Shown here in pieces: positions 50,992 through 59,710 of a DNA stretch of 64,000 bases (its first letter is position 1; each line of letters begins with the position of its first letter). This DNA is from Streptomyces globisporus. GTDB lineage: Bacteria; Actinomycetota; Actinomycetes; Streptomycetales; Streptomycetaceae. Location of the stretch: positions 558,001 through 622,000 of the forward strand of contig BMTG01000002.1 in assembly GCA_014649555.1 (NCBI GenBank), written 5' to 3'. A program made the translations under genes and the position numbers. Under the pieces are notes generated by a model, which was not told the DNA's origin, did no database searches, and saw only the letters and a list, made by a program, of their open reading frames with translations.

Positions 50992-52893
50992 ATGCTCACC
51001 GGCGTGACACGCCCCGCCCAGCACTCCGCGCCCGCCCTGCGTCGGCTCCTCGACCTGCTGGCACAGGGTGCGGCGGCCGAGGAGTTCGACCGGCCGGCCG
51101 CCGACGCCCGGCAGGCGGGGGCCTCCGCAGCCGAGCTGGCCGAGATCACCGAGGCCGCCGCCGTGGCGCTGCGCATCCGGCGCACGCTCGGCCAGCACCG
51201 GGTACGCGAGGCGCAGCTCACCGCCCTGTTCGACACGGCCAGCGACCTGGCGGCCCTGCGGGACCTGGACGCCGTGCTGCGGGCCATCGTCCACCGGGCG
51301 AAGCTGCTGCTCGGCACCGACGTCACCTACCTCTCGCTCAACGACGACGCCGCGGGCGACACGTACATGCGGGTCACCGACGGTTCGGTGGCCGAGGCGT
51401 TCCAGCGGGTGCGGCTCGGCATGGGCGAGGGCCTGGGCGGACTGGTGGCCCAGACGGCCCGCCCGTACGCGACCGGCGACTACCAGGCCGACACCCGCTT
51501 CCACCACACCACCACCATCGACAGCGCGGTCCTGGACGAGGGCCTGCGGGCGATCCTCGGCGTACCGCTGCGCCTCGGCGCCCGCATCATCGGGGTGCTG
51601 TACGCGGCCGACCGGTCGCCCCGAGAGTTCACCGCCACCGAGGTGGCGCTGCTGTCCTCCCTGGCCGACCACGCCGCCATCGCCATCGACGGGGCCCGGC
51701 TGCTGGAGGAGACCCGGGCCGCGCTGGTCGACCTGAACGCCGCGTCGGAGACCATCCGGACGCACAGCGAGGCGATGCGCCGCGCCGAGGAGGCGCACGA
51801 CCAGCTCACCGACCTGGTGCTCCGGGGCGGCGGGGCCGACGACGTGGCGGCGGCGCTCGCGGACATCCTGGACGGCGGGATCCTCATCCATGACGCGGAC
51901 GGCGCGGAGCTGGCCCGGGCCCGCGCCGAGCCGCTGCCGCAGCCGATCCCGGCGGTGTCGGCCTCCCGGGCCCGGGGCCGGGCTGTGCCGCTGGACGGCA
52001 CCTGGGTCTGCGCCGTCCTCGCCGGGCCCGAGCTCCTCGGCTCCATCGCCCTGACCGGCCGGGCCGGGCTCGCGGACGCCGACCGGCTGCTGTTCGAGCG
52101 GGCCGGCGTGGTCACCGCCCTGCTCATGCTGCTGCGCCGCTCGGTCGCCGAGACGGAGGACCGGGTACGGGGAGAGCTGCTGGGCGATCTGCTCGCGCGC
52201 ACCGGCGACCCGGGCACCCTCGCCGCACGTGCCCGTCGGCTCGGCGTCAACCTGAACCGTCGCCACAGTGTGTTCGTCGCCCACAGCGAGGTGGCCCCCC
52301 GCCACCGGCTCCTGGCCGCATCCGCCCGCAGCGCGCAGGTCCTCAACGGTCTGGCCGGGCTCCACCACGACCATGTCGTCCTGGTCGCACCGTCGGACGC
52401 ACCGGGGCCGTCCGCGCAGGCGCTCGCCGCCGAGCTGGGCCAGTCCGTCGGCTTCCCCGTCACGGTGGGCGCGGCGGGTCCGGCGACGGGTCCGGCCGAG
52501 CTGCCCGACGCGCACCGCGAGGCCGACCGCTGCCTCTCCGCGCTGCGCGCCCTCGGCCGCACCGGGAGCGGCGGGGCCGTCGCGGACCTGGGATTCATCG
52601 GCGTACTGCTGGGGGACCAGGCGGACCTGGGAGGTTACGTCCGGCGGACACTGGGGCCCGTGCTCGACTACGACAGCCGGCGCGGCACCGACCTCGTCAC
52701 GACGCTGGACGCCTATTACGCCGAGGGTGCGAGCCTGACCCGGACCAAGACGCTGCTCCATGTGCATGTGAACACGGTGGTGCAGCGGCTGGAGCGCATC
52801 GGCCGGCTCCTGGGCCCGGACTGGAACGCGCCCGCCCGCACGCTGGAGATCCAGCTCGCCCTGCGGCTCCACCGGCTGACACAGGGCCTGTGA
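50992..52893 (+). CDS. GAF-domain PucR/CdaR-type transcriptional regulator
   Basis: A 633-residue regulator. After a helical N-terminal segment, residues ~80-245 form a GAF domain (LTALFDTASDLAALRDLDAVLR, GMGEGLGGLVAQTARPYATGDY). A central unassigned part includes SVFVAHSEVAP. The C-terminal ~60 residues are the PucR helix-turn-helix: TTLDAYYAEGASLTRTKTLLHVHVNTVVQRLERI. The ATG at 50992 follows GGGAGG. It is adjacent to the MHS transporter, which may be its target. Confidence 0.85.
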   Translation: MLTGVTRPAQHSAPALRRLLDLLAQGAAAEEFDRPAADARQAGASAAELAEITEAAAVALRIRRTLGQHRVREAQLTALFDTASDLAALRDLDAVLRAIVHRAKLLLGTDVTYLSLNDDAAGDTYMRVTDGSVAEAFQRVRLGMGEGLGGLVAQTARPYATGDYQADTRFHHTTTIDSAVLDEGLRAILGVPLRLGARIIGVLYAADRSPREFTATEVALLSSLADHAAIAIDGARLLEETRAALVDLNAASETIRTHSEAMRRAEEAHDQLTDLVLRGGGADDVAAALADILDGGILIHDADGAELARARAEPLPQPIPAVSASRARGRAVPLDGTWVCAVLAGPELLGSIALTGRAGLADADRLLFERAGVVTALLMLLRRSVAETEDRVRGELLGDLLARTGDPGTLAARARRLGVNLNRRHSVFVAHSEVAPRHRLLAASARSAQVLNGLAGLHHDHVVLVAPSDAPGPSAQALAAELGQSVGFPVTVGAAGPATGPAELPDAHREADRCLSALRALGRTGSGGAVADLGFIGVLLGDQADLGGYVRRTLGPVLDYDSRRGTDLVTTLDAYYAEGASLTRTKTLLHVHVNTVVQRLERIGRLLGPDWNAPARTLEIQLALRLHRLTQGL

Positions 52894-52921
52894 CGCGGAG
52901 AGCCTCCGGCGGGAAGGGTCC

Positions 52922-53326
52922 TCAGCCGTCCAGGCCCGCCGAGACCCGGCGCGAGGGCTTGAAGACGTACAGGTCGAGGATGTCCGGGGCGTCCGCGAGT
53001 CCCGGGCCGCCCGCCGCCGCCCAGGTCACGATGTCCTGCTCGGCGTGCTCGTCGTTGACCAGGCCCAGCCAGACGGGCCGGCCCCCGGCCCTGCGCCCCT
53101 CGGCGGAGGGCTGCACGACGATCACGTTGCCCTGCTCGCAGGCGTCCAGGCACTCGACCGCCCGTACGGTGGCGGCACCTTCCAGACCGGAGCGCAGCCG
53201 GGCGAGCTGGGCCGCGTGGTCGACACCCGGGATCTTCTCGGTGCCGCAGCAGCAGCCCCGGCAGACACTGACGGTGGGGCGGCCGGCGCCCTGGGCGGGC
53301 ACGTCCTTGCGGGAGCGGCGGCTCAT
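52922..53326 (-). CDS. Thioredoxin-like [2Fe-2S] ferredoxin-domain protein
   Basis: A 134-residue protein with the thioredoxin-like [2Fe-2S] ferredoxin pattern: VCRGCCCG near residue 22-28 and CLDACEQGNVIVV about 45 residues later. These supply the four cluster ligands. The C-terminus (DILDLYVFKPSRR) is specific to an actinobacterial subfamily. The redox partner is unknown. The ATG at 53326 is chosen because the frame upstream to 53593 runs through the riboswitch region and has no similarity. Confidence 0.8.
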   Translation of the reverse strand: MSRRSRKDVPAQGAGRPTVSVCRGCCCGTEKIPGVDHAAQLARLRSGLEGAATVRAVECLDACEQGNVIVVQPSAEGRRAGGRPVWLGLVNDEHAEQDIVTWAAAGGPGLADAPDILDLYVFKPSRRVSAGLDG

Positions 53327-53460
53327 CGGGGCACTTCCCGTCGCGGAGAGAGGGGTGGTGTGGAGACCACCGCCGGTCCGGGTGATCACCACGACTCTAC
53401 CGAGGCGTCCGCGGTTCGAACACCAGCACCCTCGCCGGGCCGGGTGGGGTATCGTTGACG

Positions 53461-53615
53461 GCTGCGAAGGGGAGTAGCCCCGCAAACCGGTCGTCGACAC
53501 ACTGGAGCTTTCGGGTTCCCGGTGGCCGGGCTCGTGGATCCTGAGAGGGATTCCCGGGCGGGCGAGACCTTCGGTCCTGTATGACACGCCCACGCCCTGT
53601 GGGCGCTGCCGTCAT
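53461..53615 (+). ncRNA. yybP-ykoY family (Mn2+) riboswitch
   Basis: The leader of the GDT1-family gene contains the conserved GGGGAGTAG element (53469-53477) and the GCGAGACC element (53562-53569), the two loop motifs of the yybP-ykoY manganese riboswitch. A -10-like TATCGT at 53450-53455 would start transcription near 53461. Downstream, GCCCAC/GTGGGC (53588-53604) inside ATGAC/GTCAT (53581-53615) may be the expression platform. This class usually turns on Mn2+ exporters when Mn2+ is high. The end is approximate. Confidence 0.85.
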
Positions 53616-53696
53616 GCCGGGCCGAGTGGTCCTCCGAGAGCCCGTGCGGCGCTTCGCGAAGATCCGGGGCCCGGCTCGCACAGAAAGCCACCCGGA

Positions 53697-54281
53697 ATGC
53701 ATCTCGACCTCCTGGCGATCCTCACCGCCTTCGGACTGATCTTCCTCGCGGAGCTCCCCGACAAGACGATGTTCGCCTCGCTGGCCATGGGCACGCGGAT
53801 GCGACCGCTCTACGTGTGGTTCGGCACGTCGTCCGCGTTCATCGTGCACGTCGCGATCGCCGTCGGTGCGGGCAGCGTCATCGGGCTGCTGCCCGACTGG
53901 ATCGTCAAGCTCGTCTCGGCCTCGCTCTTCGCGCTCGGCGCGTTCCTCCTGCTGCGCGGGAGCGGCGGGGACGACGATGACGAGACCGAGGTGAAGACGG
54001 TGACCGGTTTCTGGCCGGTCTACTCGACCGCGTTCATGGCGGTCTTCATCAGCGAGTGGGGCGATCTGACGCAGATCACCACAGCCAACCTCGCGGCGAG
54101 CAACGGGACCTGGTCCACGGCGATCGGTTCGGCCGCCGCCCTGATGTCGGTGTCGGCCCTGGCGCTGCTGGCGGGGAAGTTCATCGCGAAGCGCGTACCG
54201 CTGAAGACCGTGCAGCGCATCGGCGGCCTCTGCATGCTGGGCCTCGCCATCTGGACGACCGTGGAGATCTTCACCGGCTGA
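53697..54281 (+). CDS. TMEM165/GDT1 (UPF0016) family manganese exporter
   Basis: A 194-residue membrane protein with six helices in two inverted repeats. Each has the metal-transport motif: ELPDKT near residue 20 and EWGDLT near residue 120. A central acidic loop (GGDDDDETE) links the halves. The family moves Mn2+ or Ca2+ out of the cytosol. The Mn2+ riboswitch directly upstream supports Mn2+ efflux as the role. The ATG at 53697 begins the first helix. Confidence 0.9.
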   Translation: MHLDLLAILTAFGLIFLAELPDKTMFASLAMGTRMRPLYVWFGTSSAFIVHVAIAVGAGSVIGLLPDWIVKLVSASLFALGAFLLLRGSGGDDDDETEVKTVTGFWPVYSTAFMAVFISEWGDLTQITTANLAASNGTWSTAIGSAAALMSVSALALLAGKFIAKRVPLKTVQRIGGLCMLGLAIWTTVEIFTG

Positions 54282-54341
54282 GGCCGGCGCGCGGCGGGGC
54301 GGGGGCGTGTCGGTATCGGCACTCCCCCGGCCCGCGCTGTC

Positions 54342-54884
54342 TCAGAAGAGAACCTGAACGCCGTCCTCCCCCGTCCCGCCGCTCTCGAAGGCGAGCAGCC
54401 GCTGCTTGCGCTCCAGGCCGCCGCCGTATCCGGTGAGGCTCCCGGAGGCGCCGATCACGCGGTGGCACGGGACGATGATCCCGACCGGGTTCTTGCCGTT
54501 GGCCAGGCCGACGGCCCGCGAGGCGCCCGGCTTGCCGAGCTCCTCGGCCAGTTCGCCGTACGTCCGGGTCTCGCCGTACGGGATCCTCAGCAGCTCCTCC
54601 CAGACGCTCCGCTGGAACGGGGTGCCCGCGAGGTTCAGCGGGAGGTCGAAGGCGGTGCGGTCGCCCGCGAAGTACTCGCCGAGCTGCCGGATCACCTCGC
54701 CGAAGGGCTCCGGGTCCGGTAGGCCGAAGGTCTCCTCGGGCGGGCGGTGGCGCTGGTCGGTCATGTAGAGGGCCGACAGGACGCCGTCGGTGGCGACGAG
54801 CGTCAGCGGCCCGTAGGGGCTGTCGACGACCGTGTGCTGCTTGGCCGCCGGGGTCGTCGTGGTGGCGGCGGGTGTTGCGGTCAT
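54342..54884 (-). CDS. ogt: Methylated-DNA-[protein]-cysteine S-methyltransferase
   Basis: A 180-residue O6-alkylguanine transferase with the acceptor Cys140 in IIVPCHRVIG. RSVWEELLRIPYGETRTYGELAEELGKPGASRAVGLANG is the DNA-binding winged helix with its arginine finger. It removes alkyl groups from guanine in a suicide reaction. It lies 12 bp downstream of the Ada/AlkA fusion gene and is surely co-transcribed. Confidence 0.94.
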   Translation of the reverse strand: MTATPAATTTTPAAKQHTVVDSPYGPLTLVATDGVLSALYMTDQRHRPPEETFGLPDPEPFGEVIRQLGEYFAGDRTAFDLPLNLAGTPFQRSVWEELLRIPYGETRTYGELAEELGKPGASRAVGLANGKNPVGIIVPCHRVIGASGSLTGYGGGLERKQRLLAFESGGTGEDGVQVLF

Positions 54885-54896
54885 TGCGGTGCTCCT

Positions 54897-56369
54897 TCAG
54901 GCGGGCAGGTGGTTGATGGGATGGTCGTCCACCGTCCAGAGGTACTGCACGGCGTACGCCCGCCAGGGGCGCCAGTCGGCGGCCCGTGCGGTGAGGGCGG
55001 CGGGGGTGGCCCGCAGGCCGAGCCGTTCGGCGGCGCGGCGGATGCCGAGGTCGGTGGGGAGGAAGGCGTCGGGGTCGCCGAGGGACCGCATGGCGATGGA
55101 CTCGACGGTCCAGGGGCCGAAGCCGGGCAGCGCGGACAGTTCGGCGCGGGCCCGCTCCCAGTCACTGTCGGTGTCGAGCCGCAGCCGGTCCTCCGCGAGG
55201 GCGGCGACGAGCGTGGTGAGGGTGGTGCGGCGGGTCCGCGGCAGCGCGAGGGTCTCCGGGTCGAGGTCCGCGAGCGCCTGGGGGGTCGGGAAGAGGTGGG
55301 TGAGCCCGCCTTCGGGGTCGTCGACCGGGACACCGTGGGCCGTGACCAGCCGGGCCGCGTGGGTGCGGGCGGCGGCGGTGGATACCTGCTGGCCGAGCAC
55401 CGCGCGTACGGCGAACTCCGCGCCGTCCACGGTGCGCGGCACCCGGCGGCCGGGCCCCCCGTCGACCAGCGGGGCCAGCAGCGGGTCGGTGCGCAGCTGG
55501 GCGTCGACGGCGACCGGGTCCGCGTCCAGGTCGAGGAGCCAGCGGCAGCGGCTGATGGCCCGGGTGAGGTCGCGGGGGTCGGTGAGGGAGAGCCGGCAGG
55601 CGATGTGGTCGGGTTTCGGGGTCAGGGCGACCACGCCGTGCCCGTACGGGAGGGTGAGCGTGCGCCGGTACGCGCCGTCGCGCCACTCCTCGACGCCGGG
55701 GACCGCGGTCGCGGCGAGGTGGCCGAAGAGGTTGCTGGGGTTGAGCGGGGCCCGGTACGGCAGGCGGAGTGCGATGACGCCCGGTACGGCGGTGGTCCGC
55801 GGGCCCCGGGCGGCGCGGGTGCGCAGATCGCCGGGGGCCAGGGCGAAGACCTCGCGGACCGTCTCGTTGAAGGTGCGGATCGAGGAGAAGCCGGCGGCGA
55901 ACGCCACCTGGGCCATGGGCAGTTCGGTGGTCTCGATGAGGATGCGGGCGGTCTGCGCCCGCTGGGCGCGGGCCAGGGCCAGCGGTCCGGCGCCCAGTTC
56001 GGCCAGCAGCTGGCGTTCGATCTGGCGGGCGGAGTAGCCGAGCCGGGCGGCGAGCCCGGGCACGCCCTCGCGGTCGACGACCCCGTCCCGGATGAGGCGC
56101 ATGGCGCGGGCGACCGAGTCGGCGCGGGCGTTCCACTCCGGAGACCCGGGGCTGGTGTCGGGATGGCACCGCTTGCAGGCCCGGAATCCGGCCTGCTGGC
56201 AGGCGGCGGCGCTCGGGTAGAAGGTCATGTTGCGGGTCTTGGGCGGCACGACGGGGCAGCTGGGGCGGCAGTAGATCCGGGTGGTGAGGACCGCGGTGAA
56301 GAACCAGCCGTCGAAGCGGGCGTCCTTCGACCGGACGGCCCGCACGCAGCGCTCGGTGTCGGTGTGCAT
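54897..56369 (-). CDS. Ada-like/AlkA fusion: methyl-sensing regulator and 3-methyladenine DNA glycosylase
   Basis: A 490-residue protein. Residues ~1-75 form an Ada N-terminal zinc domain (YCRPSCPVVPP, then FRACKRC), whose Cys takes methyl groups from phosphotriesters. Residues ~80-185 are an AraC-type helix-turn-helix (ARLGYSARQIERQLL, FAAGFSSIRTFNETVR). The rest is AlkA: an N-terminal beta domain and a HhH domain LPGFGPWTVESIAMRSLGD with catalytic Asp in LPTDLGIRR. It should both excise alkylated bases and activate its own operon. ATG 56369 is preferred over 56387. Confidence 0.92.
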   Translation of the reverse strand: MHTDTERCVRAVRSKDARFDGWFFTAVLTTRIYCRPSCPVVPPKTRNMTFYPSAAACQQAGFRACKRCHPDTSPGSPEWNARADSVARAMRLIRDGVVDREGVPGLAARLGYSARQIERQLLAELGAGPLALARAQRAQTARILIETTELPMAQVAFAAGFSSIRTFNETVREVFALAPGDLRTRAARGPRTTAVPGVIALRLPYRAPLNPSNLFGHLAATAVPGVEEWRDGAYRRTLTLPYGHGVVALTPKPDHIACRLSLTDPRDLTRAISRCRWLLDLDADPVAVDAQLRTDPLLAPLVDGGPGRRVPRTVDGAEFAVRAVLGQQVSTAAARTHAARLVTAHGVPVDDPEGGLTHLFPTPQALADLDPETLALPRTRRTTLTTLVAALAEDRLRLDTDSDWERARAELSALPGFGPWTVESIAMRSLGDPDAFLPTDLGIRRAAERLGLRATPAALTARAADWRPWRAYAVQYLWTVDDHPINHLPA

Positions 56370-56405
56370 GGTTCCAGGATGGTGCACCGGTCAGGGGCTT
56401 GGCTG

Positions 56406-56443
56406 GCGGAAATCCGACACGGAGGTCACGCGGAAATCCGACA
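56406..56443 (-). promoter_or_regulatory. Direct repeats upstream of the Ada/AlkA-ogt operon
   Basis: GCGGAAATCCGACA occurs twice (56406-56419 and 56430-56443), 24 bp start to start. Each contains the dyad CGGA-AA-TCCG. They lie 37-74 bp upstream of the Ada/AlkA start, where an Ada-type activator would bind next to RNA polymerase. Other elements in 56370-56496 are not evident. Confidence 0.6.
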
Positions 56444-56496
56444 GCCGTACGACGACCGCCGGGACCGGTGGGACCGCCCCTGCGGCAGGCCTGGTC

Positions 56497-57033
56497 TCAG
56501 CCGCGCATCGCGAGGACTTCCTCGAACTCCACGTACGCGTGCGCGTCGAAGAGCACGAAGCGCACCTCCTCGACCGGCTCCACGGTCTCCGCCAGGACCG
56601 TGCGCACCGCGATCCGGGCCCCGTCGTCCATCGGCCAGCCGTAGATACCGGTGGAGATCGCCGGGAACGCGATGGACTTGGCCCCCAACTCGGCCGCCAG
56701 GCGCAGGGATTCGCGGTAGCAGGAGGCGAGCAGGGCGGAGCGGTCCTGGGCCCCGGAGAAGACCGGGCCGACCGTGTGCACGATCCACTGCGCGTCGAGG
56801 CGTCCGGCGGTCGTGGCGACGGCCTGCCCGGTGGGCAGCCCCTTTCCGTACTGCGAGGCGCGCAGGTCACGGCAGGCGGCGAGGATGTCGGGTCCGCCGC
56901 GCCGGTGGATGGCGCCGTCGACTCCGCCGCCGCCGAGCAGCGAGGAGTTCGCCGCGTTGACGATGACGTCGACGGACTGGTCGGTGATGTCGCCGCGGAC
57001 CAGACGTACGGCGGGAGAGACAGAGGTGCTCAT
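56497..57033 (-). CDS. Macrodomain protein (O-acetyl-ADP-ribose deacetylase-like)
   Basis: A 178-residue macrodomain of the YmdB/MacroD type. VDVIVNAANSSLLGGGGVDGAIHRRGG and AFPAISTGIYGWPMDDGARIA bind ADP-ribose, with the Asn and Asp used in catalysis. It removes acetyl from O-acetyl-ADP-ribose or ADP-ribose from proteins. It lies between the alkylation-repair operon and the desaturase-like gene, with 128 bp to the former. Confidence 0.92.
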   Translation of the reverse strand: MSTSVSPAVRLVRGDITDQSVDVIVNAANSSLLGGGGVDGAIHRRGGPDILAACRDLRASQYGKGLPTGQAVATTAGRLDAQWIVHTVGPVFSGAQDRSALLASCYRESLRLAAELGAKSIAFPAISTGIYGWPMDDGARIAVRTVLAETVEPVEEVRFVLFDAHAYVEFEEVLAMRG

Positions 57034-57133
57034 GCGGACATCATGCCGCGCGCCGGGGGCCTTCGCCGCCCGGTCGGGGCGACCCGTCGGGCGGACCCGC
57101 GGCGCGCTCCAAAGCGAAGGCCGGACGGCCGCT

Positions 57134-58552
57134 TCAGGAGGCCGCCCGCAGCCGCCGCCATACGGCCTTGGCGGCGTGGTGACCGGACATGCCGTGCACC
57201 CCCGGTCCGGGCGGGGTGGCCGAGGAGCAGAGGAACACCGCGGGGTGCGCGGTGGCGTACGGGACGCGGGCGAGCTTGGGGCGGATCAGGGTCTGGAGGC
57301 CGGCGAAGGCGCCGCAGGCGATGTCGCCGCCGATGTAGTTGGCGTTGCGCGCGGCGAGTTCGGGCGGTCCGGCGACCGCGCGGGCGAGGACCAGATCGCG
57401 GAACCCGGGGGCGAAGCGCTCCAGTTGGCGTTCGATGACGTCGGTGGCGTCGCCCTCCCAGCCCGCCGGGACATGCCCGTACACCCAGAAGACATGGCGT
57501 CCTTCGGGGGCCCGCGAGGGGTCGGTCAGGGTCGGCTGGGCGGTGATGAGGAAGGGCACGCTGGGATCGCGGCCGTCGACGGCGGCCTGCAGCGCCGCGT
57601 CGATGGCGGTGGCGGTGGGACCGATGTGGACGGTGCCCGCGCGGCGGGCCTCGGGGGCGGTCCAGGGGACGGGGCCGGACAGCGCGTAGTCGATCTTGAA
57701 GGCGGAGGCGCCGTAGCGGTACCGGTGGTAGGCGCTGCCCAGTCCGGCGATGCGGGCGAGGGCCGAGGGCGAGGTGTCGAAGATGTAGGCGCGGGCGGGC
57801 GGCAGTTCGTCCAGGCGCTTGACCTCGCTGCCGGTGCGGATGGTGCCGCCGTGTTCCCGGAGCAGGGAGGCGAGGGCGTCGGAGATGGCCTGGGAGCCGC
57901 CGCGCGGCACCGGCCAGCCGTTCTCGTGGGCGGCGAGCGCGAAGACGAGGGCGATGGCCGAGGTGGCGAAGCCGCTGGTGGGAGCAATGGCGTGGGCGGC
58001 GAGTCCGGCGAAGAGGCCGCGGGCCTTCTCGCCCTGGAAGCGCCGGGAGACCCAGGTGGCGGGCTGGAGGCCGAGCAGACCGAAGCGGGCCAGCCGGTAC
58101 GGGTCGCGGGGCAGGCTTTCCCAGGGGGTGCGCAGGAAGTCGGCGGCCAGGGTGTCCCAGCGGCCGAGGAAGGGGGCCATGAGGCGGCGGTAGGCGCCGG
58201 CGTCGGCGGCCCCCAGCGTCATGGCGCTCTCGCCGACGGAACGGGTGAGGGCGGCGGCCGTGCCGTCGGGGAAGGGGTGGGCGAGGTAGACCTCGGGGTG
58301 CAGCCACTCCAGGCCGTGCCGGGCCAGGGGCATCGCCCGGAACGCGGGCGAGCCGATCCCGAGGGGGTGCACGGCGGAACACGGGTCGTGCCGGAACCCC
58401 GGGAGGGTCAGCTCCTCGGTGCGGGCGCCTCCGCCGACGGTGTCGTGCGCCTCGTGGACCTCCACGGAGAAGCCCCGGCGGGCCAGTTCGGCCGCGGCGG
58501 TCAGTCCGTTGGGCCCGGCGCCCACCACGACCGCATCGAGCATCGACGGCAC
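57134..58552 (-). CDS. Phytoene desaturase-like FAD-dependent oxidoreductase
   Basis: A 472-residue flavoprotein. [20 protein letters not shown] is the dinucleotide-binding motif. The C-terminal [18 protein letters not shown] is the FAD-binding end of the phytoene dehydrogenase-related amino-oxidase family. The central [19 protein letters not shown] is also typical. No carotenoid genes are nearby, so the substrate is open. I start at GTG 58552, seven bases after GAAGGAG; ATG 58543 is an alternative. Confidence 0.88.
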   Translation of the reverse strand: MPSMLDAVVVGAGPNGLTAAAELARRGFSVEVHEAHDTVGGGARTEELTLPGFRHDPCSAVHPLGIGSPAFRAMPLARHGLEWLHPEVYLAHPFPDGTAAALTRSVGESAMTLGAADAGAYRRLMAPFLGRWDTLAADFLRTPWESLPRDPYRLARFGLLGLQPATWVSRRFQGEKARGLFAGLAAHAIAPTSGFATSAIALVFALAAHENGWPVPRGGSQAISDALASLLREHGGTIRTGSEVKRLDELPPARAYIFDTSPSALARIAGLGSAYHRYRYGASAFKIDYALSGPVPWTAPEARRAGTVHIGPTATAIDAALQAAVDGRDPSVPFLITAQPTLTDPSRAPEGRHVFWVYGHVPAGWEGDATDVIERQLERFAPGFRDLVLARAVAGPPELAARNANYIGGDIACGAFAGLQTLIRPKLARVPYATAHPAVFLCSSATPPGPGVHGMSGHHAAKAVWRRLRAAS

Positions 58553-58634
58553 CTTGGGACTCCTTCGTCGGCCGGCAGGCGGACTTCCAGGGTATGCGGC
58601 CCCACCGACAGAGCGGACGCGGACCCCCGCCGAT

Positions 58635-58676
58635 CCGCGTGCCGGTCGGCCCGGAGCCGCGTGCCGGTGGGCCCGG
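58635..58676. repeat. Two near-identical 20 bp direct repeats upstream of the desaturase-like gene
   Basis: CCGCGTGCCGGTCGGCCCGG (58635-58654) and a copy with one change (58657-58676) lie in the gap between the inositol monophosphatase-like and desaturase-like genes. They may be slippage products or operator half-sites. Confidence 0.45.
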
Positions 58677-58760
58677 GTCCTCGGCGGCGGCCCGGGGCCC
58701 GTTCGCGGCCTGGGTCCCGCCGGCGGCCCGGCCCCGCCGCAGACCTGGCGCCCGTCTCCG

Positions 58761-59606
58761 TCAGCCGCCCGCCCGCAACGCCGTCAGGATCCGTTGCGCG
58801 GTGGCCTCGTCGCGGGCCGCCGTGAACGGCAGGTCGTTGCCGCCCGCGATCCGGAACGGGACGCCCGCCAGGGTCGACTGCGCGCCGCCCGCCTCGGTGA
58901 CCAGGAGCAGTCCCGCCGCGTGGTCCCAGGCGTACTCCCAGTTGAACGCGGTGGCGTCCAGCTGCCCGCGCGCCACCGCGAGGTACTCCAGGCCCGCCGA
59001 GCCGCAGGGCCGGGCCGCGATGCCTTCGGTGCGCAGGCCGAGCAGGGCCCGCTTCTGGGCGTCGGTGGTGTAGTCGGGGTGCGACATCGCGACGTTGAGC
59101 ACGGCGCCGGGGGCGGGGGCACCGGCGCGTATCGGGGTGCCGTTGAGCGTGGCGCCCCGGCCCCGCACGGCGACGGCCATCTCGCCCAGGACCGGTGCGT
59201 ACGTCCAGCAGGCGTGGACCTCGCCGTGCTGGGCGAGGGCGACCAGGGTGCAGAAACCGGCCTCCCCGCGGACGAACTGGCGGGTGCCGTCGACCGGGTC
59301 GACGATCCAGACCGGGGCGTCGCCGCCGAGGGCGTCGTAGACCGCCGGGTCGGCGTGGACGGACTCCTCGCCGACGACGACCGAGCCGGGCAGCAGCTTG
59401 GTGAGGGCGGCCGTGAGGTGTTCCTCGGCCAGCCGGTCGGCGGCGGTGACCAGGTCGTGCGGGCCGCTCTTCTCGATGATCTCGTGGGCGGCGAGCTTCC
59501 GGTGGCGGGGCACGATCTCGGCCGCGGCGGCGGCGCGCACGGCGGCCTCGACCTCGGCCAGCGGTCCGGTGTCCCCGGCGGTCCCGTACAGGAAGTCATC
59601 GATCAT
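58761..59606 (-). CDS. Inositol monophosphatase-family phosphatase
   Basis: A 281-residue metal-dependent phosphatase. The metal ligands are in GEESVH (Glu-Glu) and DPVDGTRQF, and the C-terminal [15 protein letters not shown] is the second signature. FVRG and the substrate loop fit inositol phosphatase or histidinol-phosphatase-like members. The ATG at 59606 is preferred; one at 59618 is also in frame. Confidence 0.9.
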   Translation of the reverse strand: MIDDFLYGTAGDTGPLAEVEAAVRAAAAAEIVPRHRKLAAHEIIEKSGPHDLVTAADRLAEEHLTAALTKLLPGSVVVGEESVHADPAVYDALGGDAPVWIVDPVDGTRQFVRGEAGFCTLVALAQHGEVHACWTYAPVLGEMAVAVRGRGATLNGTPIRAGAPAPGAVLNVAMSHPDYTTDAQKRALLGLRTEGIAARPCGSAGLEYLAVARGQLDATAFNWEYAWDHAAGLLLVTEAGGAQSTLAGVPFRIAGGNDLPFTAARDEATAQRILTALRAGG

Positions 59607-59710
59607 GGCTCCACCCAATCACGGTCGCCCGGCGAGGCTGCCGCCGGGCGTTCGAAGGTCCTGGTCAGCGCGGTGCGGGGGCGCCGGCCGGCACGGTCAC
59701 GCAGGGTCGG

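Noticed and set aside
53411-53425. GGTTCGAAC, a tRNA T-loop-like motif
   Set aside because: No acceptor stem, anticodon arm or D-arm can be built around it, and it lies upstream of the Mn2+ riboswitch promoter.
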